Assembly: GCF_913058035.1 (NCBI RefSeq)
Contig: NZ_CAJXPA010000008.1
Span: 1-55,128 of the forward strand
DNA from: an uncultured Paraglaciecola sp.
GTDB taxonomy: Bacteria > Pseudomonadota > Gammaproteobacteria > Enterobacterales > Alteromonadaceae
DNA length: 55,128 nucleotides
Direction of reading: 5' to 3'
Shown here piece after piece: positions 34,832-43,832 of this stretch. Positions within the stretch are counted from its first letter, which is position 1; each line of letters opens with the position of its first letter. The position numbers and the translations under genes were made by a program. A model generated the notes under the pieces. That model worked only from the letters and a program-made list of their open reading frames with translations. It did no database searches and was not told where the DNA came from.

Positions 34832-35941
34832 TTAAAATGATGAACTTATTGTACTAAATAGTTTCTTAGTTGGCGCGGCTAATCCAACATTTTGTGGTGC
34901 TGATAAGTCGTACCACATTTGTGTGTCTTCCATTATTTGCCCAACAGGTTCTTGTTTTAGATGCAGCACAACCGGCTGTATGTCTAAATGAAAGTGACTA
35001 AACGTATGCCGAAAAGGACTCAGTGTTTGGTGTTGTATATCGTTGAGTCCTAGTTTTAGTGCCTGTTCAATGATTTGTTGTTCTTGTTCAACTTCATAGA
35101 ACCCCCATAAACCACCCCATAGTCCTGCTGGAGGGCGTTTATAGATTAAAAGTTGTTTTTGCCACATGGGGATCAGCATAAAAGTAAATTTTACTGGAAT
35201 CGTCTTTTTTGGCTTTTTGTGCGGTAACTCCGCTTGCCGACCTTGCACAAATGCTAAGCAGTCAATCTGTACGGGGCAAATATCACATTTTGGTTTGCTA
35301 CGAGTACAAAGTGTCGCGCCCATGTCCATTATGGCTTGCGTGTAATCAGCCGTTCTGTTTTTTGGAGTTAACCTATCTGCGAACTGCCACAATTTACCTT
35401 CAACTTTTTTATTTCCTGGCCAGCCTTCAACAGCAAAATAACGAGTGAGTACACGTTTTACATTGCCATCTAAAATACTGTGATGTTGCCCACAGGCTAA
35501 AGATAAAACTGCAGCAGCAGTAGATCGTCCAATGCCCGGTAAGGCGATTAGTTGTTGCAACTGGTCAGGGAATTTTCCAAGATACTCATCTCTGATGATC
35601 TGTGCTGATTTTTGCAAGTTACGTGCGCGAGCGTAATAGCCTAATCCTGTCCAGTGATGCAACACTTCATCTTGTGGTGCATCTGCCAGAGTATATACGT
35701 CAGGGAATCGTTGCATAAAAGCTTGGTAGTAAGGGATAACCGTCTTAACCTGTGTTTGTTGCAACATGATTTCAGATACCCAAACCGTATAAGGGGTCTT
35801 ATTTAGCTGCCATGGCAGGTTTTTCCTGCCGTGTAGGTCAAACCAAGCTAGGACTTTTTCATTGAATAACTGTTTAATATTGTTTAGTCCCGAGTAAGGT
35901 TCTGTTGTTCTTGACGTAATTACCGGATAATACCTTATCAA
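34832..35941 (-). CDS. mutY: Adenine DNA glycosylase MutY
   Basis: Up to 369 aa. Removes A mispaired with 8-oxoG, complementing MutM (also in this window). HhH-GPD core: GRKNLPWQ, SEIMLQQTQVKTVIPYY, HHWTGLGYYARARNLQKSAQ and the catalytic Asp in IALPGIGRSTAAAVLS plus ILDGNVKRVLTRY; the 4Fe-4S loop CTRSKPKCDICPVQIDC is complete; the C-terminal MutT-like domain (GLWGGLWGFYEVE ... FRHTFSHFHLDI) recognises 8-oxoG. The frame opens at a TTG at 35941, about 15-20 residues before the usual start near QLFNEKVLAWF; the true start is unclear because no ATG exists there. Operon with yggX. Confidence 0.95.
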   Translation of the reverse strand: MIRYYPVITSRTTEPYSGLNNIKQLFNEKVLAWFDLHGRKNLPWQLNKTPYTVWVSEIMLQQTQVKTVIPYYQAFMQRFPDVYTLADAPQDEVLHHWTGLGYYARARNLQKSAQIIRDEYLGKFPDQLQQLIALPGIGRSTAAAVLSLACGQHHSILDGNVKRVLTRYFAVEGWPGNKKVEGKLWQFADRLTPKNRTADYTQAIMDMGATLCTRSKPKCDICPVQIDCLAFVQGRQAELPHKKPKKTIPVKFTFMLIPMWQKQLLIYKRPPAGLWGGLWGFYEVEQEQQIIEQALKLGLNDIQHQTLSPFRHTFSHFHLDIQPVVLHLKQEPVGQIMEDTQMWYDLSAPQNVGLAAPTKKLFSTISSSF

Positions 35942-35968
35942 ACTTTAAATAGTTCATTTGAGAATAGA

Positions 35969-36697
35969 TTGCCAAAAACAGACGATACCACTTATCAAAT
36001 TAACCAACCTACAGTGTTTTTTCCTGGCACATCGTGTGATGAAAGAATATTTAGCTCATGTTGGAAATATCTAGACATACCGATGCGTGCTTTTGTTCCT
36101 TTGCAATGGGCAGAAGATTTAGAGCAAATGAAAATGTTGAGTGCAGACCGCCTAGATTATTTTGAACCGCCCGTGCATTTGGTGGGGTATTCAATGGGGG
36201 GATATATTGCTGCATTAACTGCTTTAAAAAATCAAAATCGTATTGCATCTCTGACTTTAATCGCTAGTGCTTGTGACGAATTACCAAAAGATGAGTTTTT
36301 GCAGCATCGAGAAGTGCTTGAGTTAATCAAAAACAAACAATATTTCGGTATGACCAAGAAGCGCGTAAGGCATTTTTTTCATGACAGCCATCATCAACAT
36401 AGCGAATATCTAAATATCCTCAAACAAATGGAACAAGACTTAGGCTCGGCCGTTTTGGCTGCACAAATGAATGCGACTCATCCTAGAAAAGATCTACTTC
36501 CTGCTTTAGCCAAATGTGCTTTTCCCATCCATATTATTTGTGGTGAGCAGGACAACGTGGTGACTGGATCCATTATGCTGGCTATGCATAACAAACTACC
36601 AAACAGTGATATGACTCTTATTAAAAAGGCAGGACATATGCTGCCAATTGAACAATCTAAAGTTTTGGCAGAATATTTAGCGTCTAAAATTCAATAA
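35969..36697 (+). CDS. Alpha/beta-hydrolase fold protein
   Basis: 242 aa. The catalytic triad is readable: nucleophile elbow GYSMGGYIAAL, acid in IICGEQDNVV, and His in KKAGHMLPIEQS. The oxyanion region FFPGTSCDERIFSSCW is near the N-terminus. No lid domain or signal peptide; cytosolic. The substrate cannot be predicted; the family includes esterases and BioH/MenH-like enzymes. The start appears to be a TTG at 35969 (MPKTDDT). Divergent from mutY with only a 27-nt gap, so the two promoters must overlap neighbouring coding sequence or start codons are mis-set. Confidence 0.82.
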   Translation: MPKTDDTTYQINQPTVFFPGTSCDERIFSSCWKYLDIPMRAFVPLQWAEDLEQMKMLSADRLDYFEPPVHLVGYSMGGYIAALTALKNQNRIASLTLIASACDELPKDEFLQHREVLELIKNKQYFGMTKKRVRHFFHDSHHQHSEYLNILKQMEQDLGSAVLAAQMNATHPRKDLLPALAKCAFPIHIICGEQDNVVTGSIMLAMHNKLPNSDMTLIKKAGHMLPIEQSKVLAEYLASKIQ

Positions 36698-36797
36698 ATT
36701 AGGTAGTGTGCCTTGCAATCGGTTCGTGTCGCCGGATAATGCGGCACATGAAGTACTGGTCTTCGACCAGTAATATTTTTTGAGATGAGATCTAAAT

Positions 36798-37517
36798 ATG
36801 AGTCAGTTTAAATCTGAACAAGAAGCTGCCGAGTCAGGTGTGTATATTCGCAAAATTCAGAGTTTTGTGAAAAGAGAAGGGCGCTTAACAGCAGGTCAGG
36901 AAAAAGCTATCGCACAAAATTGGCCTACAATGGGTTTAAAACAAACTGATGGCTTACAAAATTTTTTAGATGTTTTTGGTCGTCAAGCACCGCTGGTATT
37001 AGAAATTGGTTTTGGCATGGGCAAGTCTTTGGTTGAGATGGCGTTAAATGAGCCAGATAAAGATTTTATTGGAATAGAAGTACATCGTCCGGGTGTCGGC
37101 GCCTGCCTAGGTGAAGCCGCTGAGCACAACGTGTCAAACTTGCGAGTTTATGAACACGATGCAGTGGAAGTATTTGCAGATTGTATCGCAGATAATATTT
37201 TGGCTCGTGTGCAATTGTTTTTTCCGGATCCGTGGCATAAAACGCGGCATCATAAAAGGCGTATCGTGCAGACTGAATTTGTGCAGAAACTTAGAAGTAA
37301 GTTAGCAATCGGTGGTGTGTTTCATATGGCTACTGATTGGGAAAATTATGCTGAACATATGTTGATCGTGATGTCTGAAGCCAAAGGTTTTAAAAATCAA
37401 TCTGCCACTAACGATTATGTACCGAGACCAGAACAGCGACCGTTGACTAAATTTGAGCAGCGTGGGCATAAATTAGGCCACGGTGTATGGGACTTAATGT
37501 TTGAGAGGATATCGTGA
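36798..37517 (+). CDS. trmB: tRNA (guanine-N7)-methyltransferase TrmB
   Basis: 239 aa. Makes m7G46 in tRNA using S-adenosylmethionine. The SAM motif is [16 protein letters not shown], then [16 protein letters not shown] and the active-site signature [17 protein letters not shown] at 36798 with GAGATGAGA upstream. Its stop TGA overlaps the ATG of the rsmC-like gene (37517), indicating an operon of two RNA methyltransferases. Confidence 0.97.
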   Translation: MSQFKSEQEAAESGVYIRKIQSFVKREGRLTAGQEKAIAQNWPTMGLKQTDGLQNFLDVFGRQAPLVLEIGFGMGKSLVEMALNEPDKDFIGIEVHRPGVGACLGEAAEHNVSNLRVYEHDAVEVFADCIADNILARVQLFFPDPWHKTRHHKRRIVQTEFVQKLRSKLAIGGVFHMATDWENYAEHMLIVMSEAKGFKNQSATNDYVPRPEQRPLTKFEQRGHKLGHGVWDLMFERIS

Positions 37518-38542
37518 TGTTGTCTGCTTCCAGCCAATTATTAATGCGAAGTGAAGATACCTTTGCGCAAGGAAAATGGTTACTGGTTAACCCAACTGAT
37601 AGCCAAATTGCTGAACAGTTAAACAACCCTGAACTTAAAGTGTTTCACCAATACTATGATATTTATCAGCAAAGTTGTGCTGCTGGAAAATCAGCGCAAC
37701 ACACTTTTGCTGCTGCTTACCCTACTGACGAAAAATTCGATGGTGCGGTCATTTACATGCCCAAGTCTAAAGACCATGCAAAAATGTTAATTGCCAATGT
37801 TGCAGCTTGCCTTAATAAAAATGGTAGTATTTTGCTTGTAGGCGAAAACAAAAGTGGCGTGAAAAGTGCGGCTAAAATACTCGAAAGTATCAGCTCTCAA
37901 GTGAATAAAGTCGATTCTGCTCGTCATTGTGCATTATTTGGAGCGCAAATCGATAAATCTGTAAAGTTATTTGAGCTGAGTGAATGGCAATGCGAAGTCG
38001 ACATTTCTGTTGGTGGTTTAGAATACAAAATATGCTCGTTACCAGGCGTTTTTAATCATGGCGCTCTGGATCTAGGGACAATTGTGTTATTGGATAATTT
38101 GCCTGACATAAAAAAAGGGCGTTTATTAGATTTTGGTTGTGGTGCAGGTGCTATTGGTTGTTATCTTGGATTGAAGAGTCTAGAAAGTGAAGTGGTTATG
38201 AGCGATGTCAGTGCCTTAGCGGTGTATTGCTCAAAGGAAAGCGCCAAGATGAACAATCTTGATATTCGAGTTGTCGCATCAAACGGTATGATGGATGTGC
38301 AGGGAAAGTTTTCTGCCATATATACTAACCCACCATTTCATACCGGTATTCAGACTGATTATTCTGTTACTGAAGGGTTTATTGCACAGCTTAAACAATT
38401 CCTTGCTCAAGGTGGATCACTAACATTGGTGGCGAATAAATTTTTGCGTTATTCTGAATTACTTGAACAGCGTTTCAGTGCAGTGGGGTTAATTGCCCAA
38501 ACCACTAAATTCAGTCTTTATCACTGTGCCCGTGTGAAATAA
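37517..38542 (+). CDS. rsmC: 16S rRNA (guanine-N2) methyltransferase, RsmC family
   Basis: 341 aa. Two-domain class I methyltransferase: degenerate N-terminal domain (~1-165) and catalytic domain with LDFGCGAGAIGCYLG and the base-methylation motif TNPPFHTGIQTDYSVTEGFI. That NPPF-H-G pattern and length fit RsmC (m2G1207) and the closely related RlmG; RsmC is preferred by length and the C-terminal wording. ATG at 37517 shares its A with the trmB stop. glgA follows 36 nt later on the same strand. Confidence 0.9.
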   Translation: MLSASSQLLMRSEDTFAQGKWLLVNPTDSQIAEQLNNPELKVFHQYYDIYQQSCAAGKSAQHTFAAAYPTDEKFDGAVIYMPKSKDHAKMLIANVAACLNKNGSILLVGENKSGVKSAAKILESISSQVNKVDSARHCALFGAQIDKSVKLFELSEWQCEVDISVGGLEYKICSLPGVFNHGALDLGTIVLLDNLPDIKKGRLLDFGCGAGAIGCYLGLKSLESEVVMSDVSALAVYCSKESAKMNNLDIRVVASNGMMDVQGKFSAIYTNPPFHTGIQTDYSVTEGFIAQLKQFLAQGGSLTLVANKFLRYSELLEQRFSAVGLIAQTTKFSLYHCARVK

Positions 38543-38578
38543 AGTCCCTGCGTTAAATAAAAAAGGTAAGCAGCTCGA

Positions 38579-39997
38579 ATGAAAATATTGTTTGTTGTGT
38601 CTGAAGTAGAAGATCTGGTTAAAACAGGTGGCTTAGCAGATGTAGGCAAAGCCTTACCTTTGGCGTTAGCAAAATTAGGTCACGATGTGAAAATAGTGAT
38701 GCCTTATTACAAACAATTAGCAGATAAATTTAATGCCGATGATTGTTGTACCAAACAACTCTTATATTCTGGGCAAAATTCCTACAAATTTGCGGTTAAG
38801 AGTTTGTCCTTAGAAGGGTTACAAGTATTAGCAGTGGACTATCCAGAGTATTTTGATCGTAAAGGCTTATATGCTGATGATTATCATGCTTATTCAGATA
38901 ATGCAGAGCGTTTTGCATTTTTTGCAAATGCTGCATTACAAGCTTCAAAGGCAGTCGATTTTCAGCCCGATATAGTACACTGTAATGATTGGCACACAGC
39001 ACTTATACCCTATTTTGTCAGTATTGATGACTCAGGCTTTTTTACTCAGGCAAAAACAATTTTCACTATTCATAATGGGGCTTATCAAGGGACTCATAAA
39101 TTTAATGATATTGCTTTTTTGCAACCTCATTATCAATTGCAAAGCCAATTAGACGGTGACGCGTTAAATTTTGTACGCATGGGTATTCGTTACGCCAACA
39201 AAATTAATACAGTCAGTCCTAACTATGCGCAAGAGTTACTCACACCTTTAGGCTCTCATCACTTATTTAATGAATTTCAGAACCGACGCAATGACGTATC
39301 GGGTATTTTAAATGGGTGTGACTATAGCCAGTGGGACCCCATTAATGACCCCCATATTGCAAAAAATTATCATCAAGAGGATTTATCGGGCAAAAAGGCT
39401 TGTAAAACTTCGTTGCAAAAAGAGTTGGGGCTACCAAAAAAAGTGCGGGTACCTATTATTGGTATGGTATGTCGCTTAACTGAGCAAAAAGGGTTTGGCT
39501 TCATTTTACCTATGTTAGAAATGCTTATGCATCATGATGTGCAAGTGGCTATCGTTGGCACTGGCGACCCTGAAATAAGTGTTTTTTTGCGAGAGGTAGC
39601 TGACAAATATCCCAAGAAACTGGCATTTGTAGAAGACTTTAGTGTGCGTAAAGCCCACATGGTTGAAGCCGGTAGCGACTTCTTTCTAATGCCCTCTTTG
39701 TTTGAACCTTGTGGTTTGAATCAAATGTACAGTTTAGCTTACGGAACTTTACCTATTGTCAGGGCAGTGGGTGGGCTTAAGGATACGGTTATAGATTTAG
39801 CTGTCGATCCTGATAATGCAACTGGATTTGTATTTGAACAACCTGATAGCATTGCATTGTTGTCATGTATACAACGTGCTTTACTATTTTACCATGAAGC
39901 ACCGACGGAACTTGAATTGACACAACAGCGAGCGATGCAGAGCCGCTTTGCTTGGGATGTCGCTGCACTAGACTATCAAGCTCTGTATTTGAGCTAA
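38579..39997 (+). CDS. glgA: Glycogen synthase (ADP-glucose type, GT5)
   Basis: 472 aa, full length. Extends alpha-1,4-glucan chains from ADP-glucose. N-terminal KTGGLADVGKALP loop binds the ADP moiety; also HCNDWHTALIPYF, FTIHNGAYQG, GMVCRLTEQKGFGF and the C-terminal PSLFEPCGLNQMYSLAYGTL with the EX7E motif. ATG at 38579 with AAGG upstream. Lies directly after trmB-rsmC, with no glgB, glgC or glgP in the window, so glycogen genes are dispersed or glgA has an independent role. Confidence 0.97.
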   Translation: MKILFVVSEVEDLVKTGGLADVGKALPLALAKLGHDVKIVMPYYKQLADKFNADDCCTKQLLYSGQNSYKFAVKSLSLEGLQVLAVDYPEYFDRKGLYADDYHAYSDNAERFAFFANAALQASKAVDFQPDIVHCNDWHTALIPYFVSIDDSGFFTQAKTIFTIHNGAYQGTHKFNDIAFLQPHYQLQSQLDGDALNFVRMGIRYANKINTVSPNYAQELLTPLGSHHLFNEFQNRRNDVSGILNGCDYSQWDPINDPHIAKNYHQEDLSGKKACKTSLQKELGLPKKVRVPIIGMVCRLTEQKGFGFILPMLEMLMHHDVQVAIVGTGDPEISVFLREVADKYPKKLAFVEDFSVRKAHMVEAGSDFFLMPSLFEPCGLNQMYSLAYGTLPIVRAVGGLKDTVIDLAVDPDNATGFVFEQPDSIALLSCIQRALLFYHEAPTELELTQQRAMQSRFAWDVAALDYQALYLS

Positions 39998-40561
39998 AAA
40001 ACGCAATCTAGGATTGTTTATCATACTTTAGATTAATAACAGGACTTTACACACTGCCATATACACATAAATGTGTTCCCACATCTTAATTATAAAAAAC
40101 GGCGTTGTTTGTGTCGTTATTGGATATGAATAATGATGTTACTTGTATCATTCTAAAATGATTTTAAAGCATTTAGGAACACGGTAACCAGAAAAATTCA
40201 AACGTTAGAACAACAATTTAGCCTAAAACGAATTAAAGAAAATACTGATTGAGTGAACAAAAAATCTTAACGACATTCATAAACTAGGATGTTTGAGAGA
40301 AGCGCAAAAGAGTCAAATCGAACGAGTACAGGCGAACTATCTGCCTAACTTCGTTGTTTATTTTGCGGAAATCACTTTGGCAAGCAAAGTGCGTGTAAAT
40401 ATATGGCCTCAGTATTGCCAATACAGCAAAGAAGAAACTTTCACTTGGCTTATTGCTCAAGAAAAAATCAAGTAAATTTAATCTGTTAGTTTCAATTGGA
40501 ACGTTTTTGTATCAATATCTTTGTGAATAGTCGTTAGACCACGGAACACGTCACTACTAAT
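39998..40561. other. Intergenic region between glgA and the histidine kinase gene
   Basis: About 560 nt. It includes a 60-codon frame at 40293-40475 (MREAQKSQIERVQANYL ...) without a clear ribosome-binding site or recognisable family; I do not call it a gene. No terminator hairpin is obvious after glgA. Confidence 0.3.
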
Positions 40562-42211
40562 ATGGCTTTAGACACTAAATATTTATCAATTAAAAGCCTG
40601 ATTATATGGGTATTCATGGCTATTACATCTTTGTCATTGATTTTGTCATCTGGTGTCAATTTGTATAGTCAAATCAATACTTATCAAGAATCATTGCAAG
40701 AAAACATTATCATTTTTGCGGATATGATTGGTCGCGGTGCATCACAAACTATAATGAGAGATGAACCTTTGGTTCAAGACCAAAACCTCAATGTATTGGC
40801 TGCATACGATCTCATTGAAAACGTGCATATCTATAAGCTTATTGATTCAAACACTCCAAGCTTTTTTGCCAGCTACAATAAAGTAGGAATAGCACCAGTT
40901 AAGACCCAATTTGAGCAGTTGCAAACATTGGTACAACTTAAAATGACAGGTAGTGTCATAGAGATTATTCAGCCAATTAAAGATAATGAAGACGTGCTTG
41001 GGTACGTTTATTTGCGCGCATCTGCAGAGGCTTTGGAGAATCGGATTTTTCAATCAATTATGATTACTGTAAGTGTGTTGTTTGCTTGTTTGCTTATATG
41101 TTTTTTTCTAACCTTAAAGTTGCAAAGTGCAATTACCGCTCCGATTAATGGGTTGGTTAAGCTGGTGCAGCGAGTTTCTCGGCAAAGAGATTATTCAAGT
41201 AGAGCTAAACTGCATGGTATTAAAGAATTAGATATATTGATTGAAGCTTTCAACAATATGTTACAACGCACTCAAGAACACATGGAACGGCAAACTAAAG
41301 CAGAAGCTGAACAAGTTAAGTTAAATTCGAGCTTAGAAGATAAAGTACGTCAGCGCACTATGGCTTTAAAAGAGGCGAATAGCGAACTAATCGAGACCCT
41401 AGAAAAACTTCACCAGTTTCAACGTCAGATGGTACAAAATGAAAAAATGGCGTCCCTTGGTGATATGGTTGCTGGCGTGGCTCATGAGGTTAACACCCCC
41501 ATCGGTCTTGGCGTTACGGCTTCAACAATGATGTTGGATAGACTTTCTGATATGCGTAAAGCTTTTGAAGATAAAACACTAAAAGCCAGCTCTTTGACGA
41601 AGTTTATTACTGAGGGAGAAGAAAATCTTAATATCATTTATCGAAATCTGAACCGTGCAGCCGAACTGATTTCTAGTTTTAAACAAGTGGCCGTTGACCA
41701 ATCCTCTGAGAATGCTCGTATTTTTTCTTTTACCAAGCTGCTCGACGAAATATTAATGTCGATGCGGCCTAAATTAAAAAAATTCAATCATCAGATTAAT
41801 GTGAATTGTGAAGATAATTTTGTGGTCGAATCTAAGGCTGGACCAATCAACCAGATTATGATTAATTTAATCATGAATTCTATCATTCATGGTTTTGAGG
41901 ATATGGATAATGGCCAAATAGATATCAGCATTGAGTCTGTAGATGACACCAAGGTTTGTATCGAGTTTAAAGACAACGGGAAAGGCATACCAGAACATCT
42001 TCGCAAACGTATTTTTGACCCATTTGTTACCACTAAACGTGGTCAAGGTGGAAGTGGTCTTGGAATGCATCTGGTTTTTAATTTAGTAACACAAGCTTTG
42101 AACGGGTCAATTTCTGTAGTCAGTGAAGAGGGTAAAGGCGTCCAGTTTAGAATTTTATTCCCTGTAAAAGTGGTTGATATTGACAAAGTACATACCCATT
42201 CTTTGATTTAA
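40562..42211 (+). CDS. Membrane sensor histidine kinase, HAMP type, upstream of arcA
   Basis: 549 aa. TM1 ~10-32, periplasmic sensor ~33-160, TM2 ~163-187, HAMP ~190-245, a coiled coil (~245-300, ERQTKAEAEQVKLN; QRTMALKEANSELI), then the phosphoacceptor region GDMVAGVAHEVNTPIGLG with His about residue 308, and the ATPase domain with the N box (MINLIMNSIIHGF), G1 (DNGKGIP), F (FDPFVTTKRGQGGSGLG). It is not ArcB: it lacks receiver and HPt domains. The HEVNTPIG box is that of a subgroup commonly paired with receiver-only or OmpR proteins. Ends about 100 nt before arcA on the same strand; whether ArcA is its partner is unknown. Confidence 0.88.
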   Translation: MALDTKYLSIKSLIIWVFMAITSLSLILSSGVNLYSQINTYQESLQENIIIFADMIGRGASQTIMRDEPLVQDQNLNVLAAYDLIENVHIYKLIDSNTPSFFASYNKVGIAPVKTQFEQLQTLVQLKMTGSVIEIIQPIKDNEDVLGYVYLRASAEALENRIFQSIMITVSVLFACLLICFFLTLKLQSAITAPINGLVKLVQRVSRQRDYSSRAKLHGIKELDILIEAFNNMLQRTQEHMERQTKAEAEQVKLNSSLEDKVRQRTMALKEANSELIETLEKLHQFQRQMVQNEKMASLGDMVAGVAHEVNTPIGLGVTASTMMLDRLSDMRKAFEDKTLKASSLTKFITEGEENLNIIYRNLNRAAELISSFKQVAVDQSSENARIFSFTKLLDEILMSMRPKLKKFNHQINVNCEDNFVVESKAGPINQIMINLIMNSIIHGFEDMDNGQIDISIESVDDTKVCIEFKDNGKGIPEHLRKRIFDPFVTTKRGQGGSGLGMHLVFNLVTQALNGSISVVSEEGKGVQFRILFPVKVVDIDKVHTHSLI

Positions 42212-42260
42212 ATGTACAAATTTCATCAAGACGTGCAATATTAAGTAGATAAAACCCTGA

Positions 42261-42281
42261 TTATCAGAAATTTTCTGATAA
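42261..42281. repeat. Perfect inverted repeat upstream of arcA
   Basis: TTATCAGAA (42261-42269) and TTCTGATAA (42273-42281) with a 3-nt loop, 33 nt before the arcA ATG and 50 nt after the kinase stop. It could be a weak terminator/attenuator or a dimeric-regulator site; no long U-run follows. Confidence 0.55.
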
Positions 42282-42314
42282 ACTTTTACACAAATTATTA
42301 ACTAGGCCTGAAAC

Positions 42315-43022
42315 ATGCAGACCCCCAACGTACTAATTGTTGAAGATGAAGTGGTCACACGCACCACTCTTAAAAGCTTGTTTGAAGCTGAAGGATACAA
42401 TGTATTTGAAGCCGAACATGGTGAACAGATGCATGACATTTTCGCAAACAACACTATCAACCTGGTTATTATGGATATCAACTTACCAGGTAAAAATGGC
42501 TTACTCTTGGCACGCGAAGTCCGAGGCCGTAAAAATATTGGTTTAATATTTTTAACTGGTAGAGACAACGATGTCGATCGCATTCTAGGTTTAGAAATTG
42601 GTGCTGATGATTACCTCACTAAGCCTTTTAATCCTCGAGAGCTTACTATACGTGCACGTAATTTATTGGTACGAACTTCTAACAGTAGCGAAGATGATGA
42701 CCTACCAAGCCGTGTAAGTTTCAATGGCTGGATATTAGATGGCGACAGTCGAAGCTTGATCTCACCTAGCAGTAAAGAGTTTCGATTACCACGAAGTGAG
42801 TTTCGAGCTTTACATTTATTTTTGAATAATCCAGGGAAAATTCTGACACGTGAACAGTTGATTATGGAAATGACTGGCCGTGAATTACGCCCTAATGACC
42901 GCACAGTAGATGTCACTATTCGCCGCATTCGGAAACACTTTGAATCAGAAATTAATGCAGATGATTTGATTGTGACTATTCATGGTGAAGGTTATCGATT
43001 CTGTGGCTCTGTGGATTCATAA
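42315..43022 (+). CDS. arcA: Two-component response regulator ArcA (OmpR family)
   Basis: 235 aa. Global regulator of aerobic respiration. The sequence follows ArcA word for word: [20 protein letters not shown], phosphoacceptor Asp54 in [58 protein letters not shown], and the winged-helix with [20 protein letters not shown] and [13 protein letters not shown] at 42315. In E. coli the partner ArcB is encoded elsewhere; relatives of Shewanella type use ArcS or HptA. The kinase gene directly upstream is a different kinase class. A hairpin lies before and after the gene, suggesting its own transcription unit. Confidence 0.96.
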   Translation: MQTPNVLIVEDEVVTRTTLKSLFEAEGYNVFEAEHGEQMHDIFANNTINLVIMDINLPGKNGLLLAREVRGRKNIGLIFLTGRDNDVDRILGLEIGADDYLTKPFNPRELTIRARNLLVRTSNSSEDDDLPSRVSFNGWILDGDSRSLISPSSKEFRLPRSEFRALHLFLNNPGKILTREQLIMEMTGRELRPNDRTVDVTIRRIRKHFESEINADDLIVTIHGEGYRFCGSVDS

Positions 43023-43045
43023 TTACACGATGGCATATATGCTTT

Positions 43046-43069
43046 AAAAAGCTCTTTGGAGAGTTTTTT
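43046..43069 (+). terminator. Terminator after arcA
   Basis: A-run, CTCT (43052-43055) pairing with AGAG (43060-43063) across TTGG, flanked by AAAAA and TTTTTT, 24-47 nt after the arcA stop. Short GC core but a good U-tract. Confidence 0.6.
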
Positions 43070-43095
43070 AATTGCCTCAGTAAAATCTTGAGATT

Positions 43096-43129
43096 ACCTT
43101 CTAGAATGAAATAGTATTATCTAGAAGGT
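43096..43129. repeat. Perfect 10-bp inverted repeat before a thioredoxin pseudogene
   Basis: ACCTTCTAGA (43096-43105) and TCTAGAAGGT (43120-43129), 14-nt spacer. It lies immediately upstream of the decayed thioredoxin gene; could be a regulator site or a second terminator. Confidence 0.55.
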
Positions 43130-43136
43130 ATATGCT

Positions 43137-43626
43137 TTGCATCTGTTACGTTTAAGTTTGTTTGTTTTTTCACTAGCTCTGTTGCGTGTAACTTAAGTTT
43201 TACTGGGGCGATACCAGCTCATTAATTTGTGATTTCCGCCACGTAGTTACCTAATAAATTATCTGTTTTAACCGAAAAGAAAGCTTATCATTATTTTGGG
43301 CTTGTTGGAGCAAACCATGTCGTCAGTCTTTTCTTTGGATGAATCAAATGCAGCAGAAGTATTCTAAACAAGGTTTACAGACTATTGCTATTAATTGTGC
43401 TTCTGAATAAGTTTTATCAAAGCTTATCTTAAAGATAAAATTCCCACGCCAATCCCCATTGTTTTTGACCAACAAGGCAAAAATTACTAGTGAACACAGA
43501 CTATTAAGTATGCCAAGCAGCTATCAGATTGACAATAAAAGCTACATTAGGATTATTACAGGGGCAAATTCTGAAATCTTTTTACAGCAACGAGGAGTCA
43601 AATACTGGGGCTCCAAAAAATACTGA
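43137..43626 (+). pseudogene. Pseudogene of an exported thioredoxin/TlpA-like protein
   Basis: Reading through frame changes gives a recognisable periplasmic thioredoxin-fold protein: LHLLRLSLFVFSLALL (signal peptide, TTG/ATG start lost), FWACWSKPCRQSF (normally FWASWCxPCRxSF), WMNQMQQKYSKQGLQTIAIN, an in-frame TAA, then IPTPIPIVFDQQGK in another frame and MPSSYQIDNKSYI in a third, ending at 43624-43626. The first Cys of the CxxC pair is replaced (WSKPC). At least one stop and two frameshifts, so it is non-functional. The likely product was a TlpA-type thiol-disulfide protein. Confidence 0.78.
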
Positions 43627-43832
43627 TATGTTTGGTTGTTTATCCAATAAATCACCCTGCATTATAATGATGCTTTTTCTTTTTTTTACGCAGCTTTATC
43701 GGGCAATGTGTTGTTTTGTATGCGTTAAATGCACCAAGGTAATGCATGGAAAATAGATTTTTTAGATGTTTTGACAAACAGTTTTTAGCAAGGTAGATTT
43801 TGTTTTAAGGTAATCATAAGCTAATAATCAAA

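Noticed and set aside
40293..40475. 60-codon frame between glgA and the kinase
   Set aside because: No ribosome-binding site, no recognisable domain; could be chance in a 560-nt spacer.
43529..43756. 75-codon frame MTIKATLGLLQGQ ... after arcA
   Set aside because: Overlaps the thioredoxin remnant in a different frame and shows no domain or start signal.
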